A stretch of 64,000 bases of DNA from PALSA-612 sp963776375 (lineage in GTDB: Bacteria > Actinomycetota > Thermoleophilia > Gaiellales > Gaiellaceae), in NCBI GenBank assembly GCA_963776375.1, contig CAVZMF010000009.1:1-64000 (forward strand), in the 5' to 3' direction. Numbering within the stretch: position 1 is the stretch's first letter; the number at the start of each line of letters is the position of its first letter. The notes beneath the pieces are model-generated. The model ran no database searches. It was given only the letters and a program-made list of their open reading frames with translations, and was not told the origin of the DNA. The translations under genes were made by a program, and so were the position numbers. Positions 8,802 to 17,996 of the stretch are shown in pieces.

Positions 8802-8996
8802 ATGATTGGCCTGACCGATACCCAGCTTAAGATCGTCATGAACGCGGCTCGCTTGGTTCCGGTCGAGAAGCGCGACACATTTTTGCAGCGTGCCATGCTC
8901 GCACTGCGTGGTCGCGGTCGTTTCACTGATACGGATGTCGCGGAGGTTGCGCAGCTTGCATTGACTGGTCTGGCACACCAACCGGCGGGGAGATAG
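8802..8996 (+). CDS. Small helical protein, family copy 1
   Basis: 64 residues from the ATG at 8802 (MIGLTDTQLKIVMNAARLVP). It clearly resembles the product of the gene at 10886: both contain LTD-x-Q-x-x-IVMNA-x-x-x-x-P-x-EKR-x-T-x-L-x-R. Proteins of this kind are common short hypotheticals in Bradyrhizobium. It lies between the two SGNH genes on the same strand. No known function; no membrane segment or signal peptide. Confidence 0.55.
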   Translation: MIGLTDTQLKIVMNAARLVPVEKRDTFLQRAMLALRGRGRFTDTDVAEVAQLALTGLAHQPAGR

Positions 8997-9083
8997 AGAC
9001 GCTCGAGCGGCATCATCCGGCGCACTCGCTGACATTGATACTGAGTTAGAGACGCGGGAGTTCAATAATATGGAGATCGTTAT

Positions 9084-10184
9084 ATGCCGGCGCTGAGAGG
9101 CATCTTGAGAGTCGGTCGAGACGTTCTGATCATTGTACTGATTACGGTCGCGTTGGGAGAGCTGGGCCTTAGGATTTATAATTCTATCGATCCATTGCCC
9201 ATCTTTTATAGTGGTAACCCCGATCGATTCCGGGGCAAACCGTTTGCGCCGTTTTGGAATTTTCACCTCAATTCCAGAGGCTTCAACGACGTCGAGTTCA
9301 GCACGCATAAAACCCCAGGAACAATTCGTATCCTCGGCATCGGAGATAGCTTCGCCTTTGGCGTCGTACCATACGAATACAATTACCTGACCTTGGTGGA
9401 ACAGTATCTGAAGCAAAGCGGGCATAATATCGAATTGATCAACATGGGTATTCCGAGCATAGGGCCAAAAGAGTATCTATCCTTGTTAGTCAATGAGGGA
9501 TTTGCGCTCGAACCCGACAGAGTTGTCCTTTCTTTTTCCATCGGCAGTGCATTTTCGGAGAGCCGACGAAGAAAATTCCTCGACTATTCGTATGTGGCAT
9601 CCTTGATCACATATGTTCTGGAACGTTGGAGAAAATTCGAAGGACCAATCAGTGGTGGGACAGAAGGACCAATCAGTGTTGGGACATATGACGATAATGC
9701 GCCTACATTCACCGACGATGCCTATTTGGCGCTTGAGCTCAAAAGGGGCATCATTTTTGTGCGCAACAAGGTTACTAGATTGGGGTTTCGGCCATTCGAA
9801 GAGCGCTTCGCGGAAGCTATGTCGTACATTTCGGAGATAAAGCGATTGTGCGACAGTCGGAATATTAGTTTGACGATCGTACTGATTCCGGATGAGATGC
9901 AGGTCAGTAAGCCGCTTCAGACACGGGTCGTCGTAGCGTCCGGGCTTGCTCCGGCATCTTTCGACTTCACCCTACCCAACAGATTGCTGCACGCAAGTTT
10001 CGAGGAGCTCAAGATAGACTATACAGATTTGACCACTGAATTCTCCAGCCACTCGCTCAACGATAGGCTTTACCGTCCAAACAACTCCCATTGGAACATC
10101 GCGGGTAATGAACTGGCGGCGCGGCTAATTTTGCAACACTTGTCCGCTCAACTGGGGCCCTCGGAAGCCTCGGGGCAGCAATGA
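9084..10184 (+). CDS. Membrane-anchored SGNH-hydrolase-like protein (2)
   Basis: 366 residues. An N-terminal membrane helix (about 12-32) leads into a periplasmic SGNH-type domain: ILGIGDSFAFG near residues 83-93 (Ser nucleophile), NMGIPSIGPKEY near 118-129, and LYRPNNSHWNIAGNELAA near 332-349 with the terminal Asn/His block typical of AlgX/AlgJ-like enzymes. It is a diverged relative of the gene at 7641. A tandem duplication adds eight residues at about 186-201. Probable role: acetyl transfer or removal on extracellular polysaccharide, by family and neighbourhood. Confidence 0.75.
   Translation: MPALRGILRVGRDVLIIVLITVALGELGLRIYNSIDPLPIFYSGNPDRFRGKPFAPFWNFHLNSRGFNDVEFSTHKTPGTIRILGIGDSFAFGVVPYEYNYLTLVEQYLKQSGHNIELINMGIPSIGPKEYLSLLVNEGFALEPDRVVLSFSIGSAFSESRRRKFLDYSYVASLITYVLERWRKFEGPISGGTEGPISVGTYDDNAPTFTDDAYLALELKRGIIFVRNKVTRLGFRPFEERFAEAMSYISEIKRLCDSRNISLTIVLIPDEMQVSKPLQTRVVVASGLAPASFDFTLPNRLLHASFEELKIDYTDLTTEFSSHSLNDRLYRPNNSHWNIAGNELAARLILQHLSAQLGPSEASGQQ
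9639..9686 (+). repeat. 24-bp tandem duplication inside the SGNH gene
   Basis: Two adjacent 24-base units (9639-9662 and 9663-9686) that differ by one base and encode EGPISGGT then EGPISVGT. The duplication keeps the reading frame and adds a loop to the enzyme. Confidence 0.7.
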
Positions 10185-10548
10185 GGCGACGCGAATTTTC
10201 TCATATTTGCCGGTTTGGCACGCGCAGCACATCGAGCTTGCCGATCAGATCAGCGAAGATGATTGCGCCGTTGCGGGAGGGGAAACCAATGCCGTTATCG
10301 TTTGAACAAGGTATTGGAAAAGAGAAGACACAGGGTCGTCGCAATGCCAAAAGCAGAATGAAGGTGAGATGCCGACATAAACATCGAGATTAAGGGCTGG
10401 TCGCGTTTTGGCCGCCGCAGCCGTGGGCAGCCAAGCAGTTCGATACCAAGAAGGCGAAGGCCAAGACCAAGACATGAGAAGTGGAAAGCTGCCGTGGCCG
10501 CTGGTAGCCTTCGACGCTACGCTGGCCGCGAAGGTGAAGGCGGCAATC
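10185..10548. other. Intergenic stretch, nothing recognised
   Basis: About 360 bases. A plus-strand frame at 10181-10393 is open but very rich in Arg and Lys with no motif; I do not support it as a gene. Confidence 0.3.
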
Positions 10549-10830
10549 TTAGAACCTGAGAGACGCCAGTAACGTTTGCCGCCACTCTAGGGCCGGCGGT
10601 AGGAACTGCAGCCAAACGCCCATTGCGAGTGTGAAAGCGCCAATGGCGAGTGGCTGAAACCAGCGTCGCATGGTGCCCATGCAGCAAATGGGCATAGCGA
10701 CTGCGAAGACGATGGCCGCTTTCCAGAATGATCCATTGAACACCACTACCGAATGCGAAAACATGGCCGCGATAATGAACGCCGCAACGATACGCTGTCC
10801 GAGCAGCAGTTCGTATTCGTCGGAAATCAT
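10549..10830 (-). CDS. Small membrane protein, three helices
   Basis: 93 residues from the ATG at 10830, which follows a GGGGGCG ribosome site; an in-frame ATG six codons earlier is less well placed. It starts MISDEYELLLGQRIVAAFII and has three hydrophobic segments (about 12-30, 36-52 and 60-78). No catalytic motif. The product is presumably an inner-membrane protein of unknown role. Confidence 0.5.
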   Translation of the reverse strand: MISDEYELLLGQRIVAAFIIAAMFSHSVVVFNGSFWKAAIVFAVAMPICCMGTMRRWFQPLAIGAFTLAMGVWLQFLPPALEWRQTLLASLRF

Positions 10831-10885
10831 AAGCGCCCCCAAACGCACATACGTGTGTTGAAGCTATGTAGTTTACTATCCCAGC

Positions 10886-11092
10886 ATGGTTAATTTTTCA
10901 TTAAGGCCAGTGGTACACGCTCGAAAGATCGTGGCTGCTTCCCACTTTGACATTACGCGCTGCACTGGTGACGTGACCTTAACCGACGCCCAGATCGATA
11001 TCGTGATGAACGCGGTGCGTGATCTGCCGCTCGAAAAGCGCAACACATATTTGGAACGTGTCGCAGCCGTGCTCCAGCGTCGGGCTCTTTAA
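10886..11092 (+). CDS. Small helical protein, family copy 2
   Basis: 68 residues. The C-terminal 38 residues (LTDAQIDIVMNAVRDLPLEK onward) match the product at 8802, so this is a second family member within 2 kb. The N-terminal 30 residues differ, and the true start could be an in-frame codon nearer the conserved block. It is convergent with, and overlaps by four bases, the acyltransferase gene that ends at 11089. Function unknown. Confidence 0.5.
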   Translation: MVNFSLRPVVHARKIVAASHFDITRCTGDVTLTDAQIDIVMNAVRDLPLEKRNTYLERVAAVLQRRAL

Positions 11093-12107
11093 GGGAAAAT
11101 GAGCGCAGCCGGGATAGCAGCGCAGAACGTCGCCAAGTACCAGAGCAGCCACCGCCGGCGCGCTTCGTCTGCAGAACGGTCCACGCCGCTCTTTAAGCGG
11201 GCATAGAGCCACACATCGAGACTTCCGAAGGCGGCGGCGGCCCCGAAAGCTCCCAGTAAGCCGGCAAGCAACTCGGCGCCCGGTGCGAGTTTGAGGGCGA
11301 GCAAAAACGCCGGAAGATGACAGAGATACAAAGCGTAACTCCAATCCCCAAGTTTGGCCAAGCCCGGCGCCGACACGCGGAGCCGCGAAACGTCTAGCGA
11401 TACGAAGATAGCCGCCCCGCTCGCCACCCAATATTGCGCAGTTAAGCTCTCGGGCCAGAACAGGAAGCACAGCGCGACTGCGAGGACCGAGAGCCCCATC
11501 GGGGCACGCCGCGCCAGTGTCGGCACGAGCAATCCACCGGCAAATGCTACGCTTGGCGCCTTGAACAAGATGCCCGGCCCCACCAGCATGGCGGTCGCAT
11601 CCCATCCCGGCAAGAGCGGCGCGAGCGCGATCACCACGAGCCACGCACACGCTATCGGGACCAGATGCCGTTGCAGTCCGGCCCGCGCCAACGCGAAGAG
11701 GGCCACGTAATACGAGCACTCATAAACAAGAATCCATTCAGGCCCGAGATAGTAAAAGCGCCCCCCACCGGCGCGAGCGTCAACGACAGAAGATGGAAAC
11801 CAACCCGCTGGGCTCCAAGAACCGGCGCGATCACGGCCCAGGTGGCTACGAGGAACAAGTAGAGTGGGTAAATGCGGACGACTCGATGTGACAGGAAGCG
11901 CCACGGGTCGGTGCGGGGCACGATCTCTGCCATGAGCATCCCGGATATTGCGAAGAACACCGCTACCCCGAGCATGCTGAAGCGTTCATCGATCGGCCAA
12001 GCGCCAGCCCCAGGGAGCCATCCGCGCGCATGGAAGAGCGCAACGGCGAGCGCAGCCACACCTCGAAGCCCTTGCACAGCTAGGTTTCGGGATAACGCTT
12101 GGCACAT
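11089..12107 (-). CDS. Acyltransferase-3 (OafA/YrhL-like), frameshifted
   Basis: An integral membrane acyltransferase that O-acylates surface sugars. The start frame (from 12107) gives LAVQGLRGVAALAVALFHAR and AVFFAISGMLMAEI, with SHRVVRIYPLYLF, all hallmarks of the family. It changes frame at a run of six C/G (11761-11766); the second frame continues with YYLGPEWILVYE, further membrane helices and LGDWSYALYLCHLP near the end. Adding one G to the run joins the parts into about 340 residues, the usual length. I cannot tell a homopolymer sequencing error from a true mutation. It fits with the SGNH proteins upstream in glycan acetylation. Confidence 0.75.
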
Positions 12108-12278
12108 CAGTAACGGCCAAAACGATCCCCCTGCGAACTTCTACCCTTACCGCTACGGTCGCATTACCGACTGCAAACAATGCCACAATTAGCAGCAGGG
12201 ACGGTAGCAAACCACGACGTCTGTGTACCCTCGCCCGGTCGACGGAGTGCAATTTTGCTAAAATTGGGTAAAATTCTT

Positions 12279-12503
12279 ATGAGCAAAAAACCTAGGCTAA
12301 CCCTAGTCGATCAAACGAAGGCAACCTCGCCCTCAACGCCTGCCGCCCTCGGCAATGCCGGTGCCACCCTTTGGGAATCGCACTCTAACCTGCGGCTAAA
12401 GAACAAAAGTGGAAAAATTGGCTCAGTATGGGATTGCTTGCCCTGTAAGACGTCGCAATACTCGCCCTATCTTCAAAAGTCGCGATCTTCTCAAGACAGT
12501 TAG
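12279..12503 (+). pseudogene. 5' fragment of a P27-type small protein
   Basis: The first 30 residues (MSKKPRLTLVDQTKATSPST, then PAALGNAGATLWES) look like the N-terminus of P27-family phage terminase small-subunit-like proteins that are common in Rhizobiales. After LWESH the sequence loses family resemblance and soon overlaps a protein-like frame on the other strand. I take it as a truncated remnant; the weak point is that the recognition rests on 30 residues. Confidence 0.35.
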
Positions 12504-12640
12504 TTTCGTTAACGCGTCATCTAGGTTGCCATTACACTCAGACAGGCGAGCTTCTAGGGTCGCGATTTGACTCTCTAGCTCATGGCGAATTCTGGAAGGT
12601 TCGGCGATCTTGACTCTCTAAGGGTTTGGCGACCCGGCTG
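12423..12640 (-). pseudogene. Coiled-coil tail fragment in a second frame
   Basis: A minus-strand frame without its own start reads HELESQIATLEARLSEC and then LTVLRRSRLLKIGRVLRRLT before a TGA at 12423. A heptad helix followed by a basic LRRSRL-x-x-x-GR-x-LRR end is typical of glycosyltransferase and methyltransferase C-termini in Rhizobiales. It directly follows the methyltransferase ending at 12580 but in another frame, so it is probably that gene's true C-terminus displaced by a frameshift near 12,600-12,760. Confidence 0.4.
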
Positions 12641-13677
12641 GCGCGGGCGACACTGCGTTCATAAGCAAAGATATCGTCGACAACGGTTTCAGTGATCTCT
12701 GCACCACCACCTTTCTTGTGACGCCTTGAGGTTGCGGTAGAGCGTTCTTGATCGGCACGCCGATCTGATATCGACCAAGGCCTGTACACGCCCCAAATCT
12801 CAAGCGGAGCCAGAATCCCGTATCGAACAGCGCAATCATCACTGGCGATCAGAAATTCAAGACAGCGCCGCGCCGCCGGATTGTTGACGCTGAACGCGGC
12901 GCCCAACTCCGGGTGCGTGCAGATGAACCGCATGAACGCGCCATGACAATGCTCAAAAAGTGCAACGAAGTGCTCGCGCAGCAGAGGAAAGATGTCTTCC
13001 TGGCGGATTCCTTCCATGCCGTCGGGATCCTCGTGGACGGCGAGATGGATGCCTTGCGTGAGCTCCTCCGGCATCAGGTCTAGCAGGGCATTGGCATAGC
13101 GTTCGTTTCGATCCCAGATGAGTTTGCGGTTCTTTCCCACCACCTCGGTAATGTGGAGGATTCCGGTCGGGGATAACCCGTTCGCGATCTGCTCGAACAG
13201 ATGTTCCAGATTAATCACGTGATGGATCGCAGCATGCGCGAAGATCAGATCGTAGCGTCCTGGCGTGATCGTGAGGAAGTTGAGGTCTGCTGGTTGGAAC
13301 TCCATCGCAAGGCTTTCCGCCTTCGCGACGCTCTTTGCTTTTTCGAATGCGGCTTCGTTCAGATCGGTACAGGTTATCTTGTAGGGACGGGTCATCCCGC
13401 GCGCGAGATTGAGTTCATTGCCGCAATATCCGCTGGCCAAGCTGAGCACCTCAACGGGTCGATCGTCGGTCGGAAATTTCCCGCACACATAGTCTGGCAG
13501 ATTCACAAAGCCGCTGTTCCCTAGAATTTTCCTAACGTGCTGCCAATAAAAACTCCAAGCCGAGCTCGCGTGGATGCCGCCCTCCGTCAATTCCTCGGTG
13601 ACCTCGATATCGGCGAAGTGTGCCTTTTCTTCCTTGATCAAGCGGGTGTAATCGTAATCCTTCGTGAAATCTCGCAT
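12580..13677 (-). CDS. SAM-dependent methyltransferase
   Basis: 365 residues as read. A class I methyltransferase: SAM-binding VLSLASGYCGNELNLARG near residues 77-94, acidic ITCTDLNEAAF near 100-110, and post-motif YDLIFAHAAIHHV near 142-154. The last 60 residues (from about 305) are Arg/Ser-rich and unlike the rest, and a coiled-coil tail continues in another frame to 12423, so the C-terminus is probably frameshifted. The nearby glycosyltransferase suggests modification of a sugar or glycan precursor; the substrate is unknown. Confidence 0.7.
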   Translation of the reverse strand: MRDFTKDYDYTRLIKEEKAHFADIEVTEELTEGGIHASSAWSFYWQHVRKILGNSGFVNLPDYVCGKFPTDDRPVEVLSLASGYCGNELNLARGMTRPYKITCTDLNEAAFEKAKSVAKAESLAMEFQPADLNFLTITPGRYDLIFAHAAIHHVINLEHLFEQIANGLSPTGILHITEVVGKNRKLIWDRNERYANALLDLMPEELTQGIHLAVHEDPDGMEGIRQEDIFPLLREHFVALFEHCHGAFMRFICTHPELGAAFSVNNPAARRCLEFLIASDDCAVRYGILAPLEIWGVYRPWSISDRRADQERSTATSRRHKKGGGAEITETVVDDIFAYERSVARASRVAKPLESQDRRTFQNSP

Positions 13678-13737
13678 GAGGCCGGCCCTCTTCAGACTTG
13701 CGACGGTGCGCCCCGGGACTTTTCCAGGTTTTCGCGA

Positions 13738-14130
13738 CTATCGCACACGCAATTGCACCCTGCCGCATGAAATAACGCGCCCACGGCCCGCGCCTATCGA
13801 TATTGAAACTGCGGGCCCGCGCTCCTGCTGCTTCTTCGGTGCGATGGCGACCTGATCGCGTTGCTGCTGCCAGTTGGCGAGCGCCTGGTCGACGGCGCGA
13901 TCGCCGTGTCGCTGTCGTAATTCGGCGGCGTTTGGCTTGGGCGACGGCTCATCGGTAGAACGGCGCCCGAATTCCTGCAAGAGCCCGGCCCCGCGCCGGG
14001 CTTTTCTTTTCAAACCTGTTGCTTCAAGGGGCCTTCTAAGGAGATCCCCCTCAAACTTATCTCTGACCCCAGACGGAAAGGTTATTCTCGCGCCGTAATC
14101 GATGGCCGGGGATATTAGAATCCACCGCAA
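13738..14130 (-). CDS. Weak hypothetical reading frame
   Basis: 130 residues, rich in Arg, Gln and Ala, with one helical stretch (DQALANWQQQRDQVAIAPKK). No domain recognised. A plus-strand terminator lies across it, which argues against the call. It occupies a 520-base gap between the methyltransferase and the glycosyltransferase where I see no better gene. Confidence 0.2.
   Translation of the reverse strand: MRWILISPAIDYGARITFPSGVRDKFEGDLLRRPLEATGLKRKARRGAGLLQEFGRRSTDEPSPKPNAAELRQRHGDRAVDQALANWQQQRDQVAIAPKKQQERGPAVSISIGAGRGRVISCGRVQLRVR
13982..14010 (+). terminator. Rho-independent terminator
   Basis: An 8-bp GC-rich perfect stem, AGCCCGGC (13982-13989) with GCCGGGCT (13995-14002), and a 5-base loop, followed by TTTCTTTT. 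It points along the plus strand, but I see no clear plus-strand gene just upstream, so it may close an unrecognised transcript. Confidence 0.65.
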
Positions 14131-14198
14131 CCTGCGAAGACTGCTCCCAATCGAAGGGCCTTCGTTGTGAGTGGGTACGACGATATCAATTTGTTCGG

Positions 14199-15167
14199 TC
14201 AGATCCTATTGATGATTGCCGACGCAACCAGCCCGAAATTGCCAAGTAACGTTTGTCGATAAACGCCCGATCGTTTCAGATATATAAGACGCTTCACCAA
14301 AGATGCGGTTGTTGCTTTGGCGAAGAGCATCAGGACGATGCGGTTCTGCGGTTCGATCAAATGTTTGGGCACCCGGTTGAGCGCGGCAATATTCGTAGCA
14401 TTCCAGTCATGAAAGCGCCCACCTAGCATCATATGGATTCGAATGAACCGAGCGTGCCAGCCTAGATTGGATCCAATGAGATTGTGCCGGTGTTGGCGAT
14501 ATTTGAGCATCGGTTGAGGATCGTAGTGAATCATACCGCCGGCAGCTGATACCAGCTGATATAGCCACCAATCATGCAGAACGACGTCAAGTCTGCCCAC
14601 GCGCTCCAATAGCTTTTTTGTTGCATGGTTGAATACCATCGTATTGCCTCCACCCAAACTTTGCACGAGCGCGTTCTCGAATGCCGGCGGGCGGGTGAAC
14701 AGCGGAGAAAGGCCGTAGGATTGTCCATCGGCTGACATCAATTCGGTTCGACCACAGTATAGGCCTGGAATGCCATCAGGAACGGATGTTAGCCAGGTTA
14801 AGGCGCGGCGAAGCTTGTCAGGGTACCAAACATCATCCTGATCGCTGAAAGCGAAATAATCGGCGTCAATCGTTGGATCGACGGCCAGTGAGAGAAAATT
14901 CACGCAAACGCCTTTTTCTGGCCCGTTTCTGACAACAACTCTTTGCAGACGGTCTTGGCCAAAGCGTACGAGAATGTCTCTCGTCTCGTCGGTCGAACCA
15001 TCATCCGATGCGAACAGGGTCCAGTTGGTCTGAGTTTGATCCGCAATCGATTTTAGTTGCTCATCAAGAAACTCTGCGCCGTTTCTAGTGCACATCAATA
15101 TGGCAACTCGCGCGGTGTCGATCGCCGGTGGCGATGCCTGGTCCGCAACAGGAGTGTTTGCCAGCAT
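14199..15167 (-). CDS. GT2-family glycosyltransferase
   Basis: 322 residues. A GT-A fold family 2 enzyme that transfers a sugar from a nucleotide sugar, probably in O-antigen or exopolysaccharide assembly at the cytoplasmic membrane face. Motifs: VAILMCTRNGAEFLDEQLKS near 21-40, FASDDGSTDETRD near 52-64 (nucleotide-binding DDGS), and metal-binding FSDQDDVWYPDKLRRA near 106-121, then HDWWLYQLVSAAGG near 196-209. The closest families are rhamnosyltransferase-like. It is intact here, but the DNA of its first two thirds is repeated twice more to the right, once inverted. Confidence 0.85.
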   Translation of the reverse strand: MLANTPVADQASPPAIDTARVAILMCTRNGAEFLDEQLKSIADQTQTNWTLFASDDGSTDETRDILVRFGQDRLQRVVVRNGPEKGVCVNFLSLAVDPTIDADYFAFSDQDDVWYPDKLRRALTWLTSVPDGIPGLYCGRTELMSADGQSYGLSPLFTRPPAFENALVQSLGGGNTMVFNHATKKLLERVGRLDVVLHDWWLYQLVSAAGGMIHYDPQPMLKYRQHRHNLIGSNLGWHARFIRIHMMLGGRFHDWNATNIAALNRVPKHLIEPQNRIVLMLFAKATTASLVKRLIYLKRSGVYRQTLLGNFGLVASAIINRI

Positions 15168-15848
15168 GGAGTTCGTCAGGCCCTTGCGAATATCTTAGCC
15201 CACAAGACCAGTAGTTATTTGATCCGAACGAGGTTTATCGAATTTATCGCTCGCGTCAAAATTGCCTTGAGTACAAGTTGTTTTATGTGGCAATCAATAC
15301 CCGCACCGGTTTGACCAGCTTTAGGGTGACTATAATTCAGGTCACAGGGCAGGGTGCTAGTAGGGGCTGGCTAGATCGGTATGGACACCCAACATGGGTA
15401 TTAGCCCCAGGGTGTTGCGCGGAGACACACCTAGCGGATTCGTTCCGAGAATGCTTGTCATTTTAGCTTGTTGAATTTCAAAGCAGCGTCGTGTCGCAGT
15501 ATGATAATCGGTGGTCCCAGGTGGAACTAGGTTGCGCGTGAAGCTCCTGTAACGAGGATGCATTTTATTGTCATATCGATACCTTGTAAAACACGTTCTG
15601 GGTCGACCGCTTGTAGACGAACTGCTCACTGCTGGTCATTTGGTCCGCGCCACCACACGGGGATACGCCGTCGTTTCCTAGTTTCAGTTGATGTCGTAAT
15701 CGTTCCCAATTTCGCCAATGTCGCTGACTGGAAACAAATCAGGCCAGGGAAGCAGGGGTAGAACGTTTGTTTTTGTTTCAGCGATCCGCGCGCAGGTTGC
15801 TGCTGGAGCCCTTTCATGAATAGGACGAAGCTCATCCAACCAACGACT
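14550..15848 (+). repeat. Foldback repeat, left arm
   Basis: Left arm of an imperfect 1.3-kb palindrome. Position x pairs with about 31,762 minus x, apart from small indels. It holds most of the glycosyltransferase gene plus about 680 bases upstream, in which I see no separate gene. The loop is 15849-15913 (65 bases). Confidence 0.85.
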
Positions 15849-15913
15849 ACGGGCGCTCTAAACTTGCAGCTGAAGCGGCAGGTCGGTCGGTGTGCCTTCA
15901 CGATTCTGCGGCC

Positions 15914-17227
15914 AGTCGTTGGTTGGATGAGCTTCGTCCTATTCATGAAAGGGTCCAGCAGCAACCTGCGCGCGGATCGCTGAAACAAAAACAAACGTTC
16001 TACCCCTGCTTCCCTGGCCTGATTTGTTTCCAGTCAGCAACATTCACGAAATTGGGAACGAGTTTACGACATCAACTGAAACTAGGAAACGACAGCATAC
16101 CCAGGTGTGTGGTGGCGCGGACCAAATGACCAGCAGTGAGCAGTTCAGATTCTCAAGCGGTCAACCCCAGAACGTGTTTTACAAGGTATCGATATGACAA
16201 TAAAATGCATCCCTACAGGAGCTTCACGCGCAACCTCCAGCCCCACCCTGGGACCACCGATTATCATACTGCGACACGACGCTGCTTTGAAATTCAACAA
16301 GCTAAAATGACAGAACGAGTTCTCGGAACAAAATAGTTGGTGCTCTCTGCGCGCAACACCCTGGGGCTAATACCCATGTTGGGTGTCCATACCGAACCCT
16401 TAAGCCAGCCCCTATGGCGCCCTCCCTGTGACCTGAATTATAGTCACCCTAAAGCTCGTCGAGACCCGGTCGGGTATTGATTGCCACATAAAACAACTTG
16501 TACTCAAGGCAATTTTGACGCGAGCGATAAATTCGATAAACCTCGTTCAGATGAAATAACTACTGGTCTTGTGGGCTAAGATATTCGCAAGGGCCTGACG
16601 GAGGCTCGTGCTCGCGGGACCCTGTTGCGGACCAGGCATCGCCACCGGCAACCGACACCGCGCGAGTCGCCATATTGATGTGCACTAGAAAACGGCGCAG
16701 AGTTTCTTGATGAGCAACTAAAATCGATTGCGGATCAAACTCAGACCAACTGGAGCCTGTTCGCGTGGGAGTGATGGTTCGACCGACGAGACGAGACATT
16801 CTCGTACGCTTTGGCCAAGACCGTCTGCAAAGAGTTGTTGTCGCAGAAACGGGCCGGAAAAAGGCGTTTGCGCTGAATTTTCTCTCACTGGCCGTCGATC
16901 CAACGATTGACGCCGATTATTTCGCTTTCAGCGATCAGGATGATGTTTGGTACCCTGACAAGCTTCGCCGCGGCTTAACCTGGCTAACATCCGTTCCTGA
17001 TGGCATTCCAGGCCTATACTGTGGTCGAACCGAATTGATGTCAGCCAATGGACGATCCTACAGCCTTTCTCCGCTGTTCACCCGCCCGCCGGCATTCGGG
17101 AACGCGCTCGTGCAAAGTTTGGGTGGAGGCGATGCGATGGTATATTCGACCATACAAAAAAGATAGTGGAGGCGCGTAGGCAGAGGTACTCCGTTCTGCA
17201 TGATTGGTGGCTATATCCAGCTGGTAA
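15914..17227 (-). repeat. Foldback repeat, inverted right arm
   Basis: Inverted copy of 14550-15848 with many scattered mismatches and single-base indels. The error pattern looks like raw long-read sequence rather than evolved divergence, since indels hit coding and non-coding parts alike. Confidence 0.85.
16605..17166 (+). pseudogene. Broken inverted copy of the GT2 gene
   Basis: The inverted copy of the glycosyltransferase N-terminal two thirds. The start region is corrupted and several frameshifts break it; the longest readable part runs from DILVRFGQDRLQRVVV through FSDQDDVWYPDKLRRG to ALVQSLGGGDAM. It stops at 17166 where the copy degenerates. Confidence 0.75.
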
Positions 17228-17240
17228 TTGCACTACCACG

Positions 17241-17717
17241 GCGGGTGAACAGCGGAGAAAGGCCGTAGGATTGTCCATCGGCTGACATCAATTCGGTTCG
17301 ACCACAGTATAGGCCTGGAATGCCATCAGGAACGGATGTTAGCCAGGTTAAGGCGCGGCGAAGCTTGTCAGGGTACCAAACATCATCCTGATCGCTGAAA
17401 GCGAAATAATCGGCGTCAATCGTTGGATCGACGGCCAGTGAGAGAAAATTCACGCAAACGCCTTTTTCTGGCCCGTTTCTGACAACAACTCTTTGCAGAC
17501 GGTCTTGGGCCAAAGCGTACGAGAATGTCTCTCGTCTCGTCGGTCGAACCATCATCCGATGCGAACAGGGTCCAGCGTTCTAGAGTTGATCCGCAATCGA
17601 TTTTAGTTGCTCATCAAGAAACTCTGCGCCGTTTCTAGTGCACATCAATATGGCGACTCGCGCGGTGTCGATCGCCGGTGGCGATGCCTGGTCCGCAACA
17701 GGAGTGTTTGCCAGCAT
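17241..17717 (-). pseudogene. Partial direct copy of the GT2 gene
   Basis: N-terminal fragment of the glycosyltransferase (ATG equivalent at 17717) cut at residue about 160 and carrying two frameshifts, one at about 17,508 (extra G before the LVRFGQDRL region) and one near 17,577. It lacks the C-terminal half of the enzyme. Confidence 0.75.
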
Positions 17718-17925
17718 GGAGTTCGTCAGGCCCTTGCGAATATCTTAGCCCACAAGACCAGTAGTTATTTGATCCGAACGAGGTTTATCAATTATCGCTC
17801 ACGTCAAAATTGCCTTGAGTACAAGTTGTTTTATGTGGCAATCAATACCCGCACCGGTTTGACCAGCTTTAGGGTAGCTATAATTCAGGTCACAGGGCAG
17901 GGTGCTGGTCGGGGCTGGCTAGATC
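17241..17925 (+). repeat. Third, direct copy of the repeat
   Basis: Nearly identical to 14691-15375 at an offset of 2,550 bases, with a handful of indels. Its right edge is the point where the sequence changes to GC-rich actinobacterial DNA. Confidence 0.85.
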
Positions 17926-17927
17926 AG
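17925..17927. other. Junction between two unrelated genomes
   Basis: Left of this point the sequence copies the Rhizobiales-like repeat; right of it a tRNA-Ser begins without its 3' part and GC content, codon use and gene families become actinobacterial for the remaining 46 kb. The absence of any integrase, transposase or att-like duplication here favours an artefactual join. Confidence 0.7.
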
Positions 17928-17996
17928 TGGCCGTCGGACGGAACCGCCCGAAACGGTTTTCGAGACCGCCGCATTCGACCGCTCTGCCACCCCTCC
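17927..17996 (-). tRNA. tRNA-Ser(CGA), 3' end missing
   Basis: The 5' part of a serine tRNA on the minus strand: acceptor strand GGAGGGG (17990-17996), D arm, and anticodon loop CTCGAAA with CGA at 17960-17962 in the stem GGT/ACC. The variable arm begins, then the gene is cut at the junction, so the T arm and 3' acceptor strand are absent. Confidence 0.7.

Noticed and set aside
10181..10393. Basic 70-residue plus-strand frame
   Set aside because: Extremely rich in Arg and Lys, no ribosome site, no motif; it starts inside the end of the SGNH gene.
15914..17925. Transposon or inverted-repeat mobile element
   Set aside because: No transposase, no target-site duplication, and the arms are simply copies of a glycosyltransferase locus with random indels.
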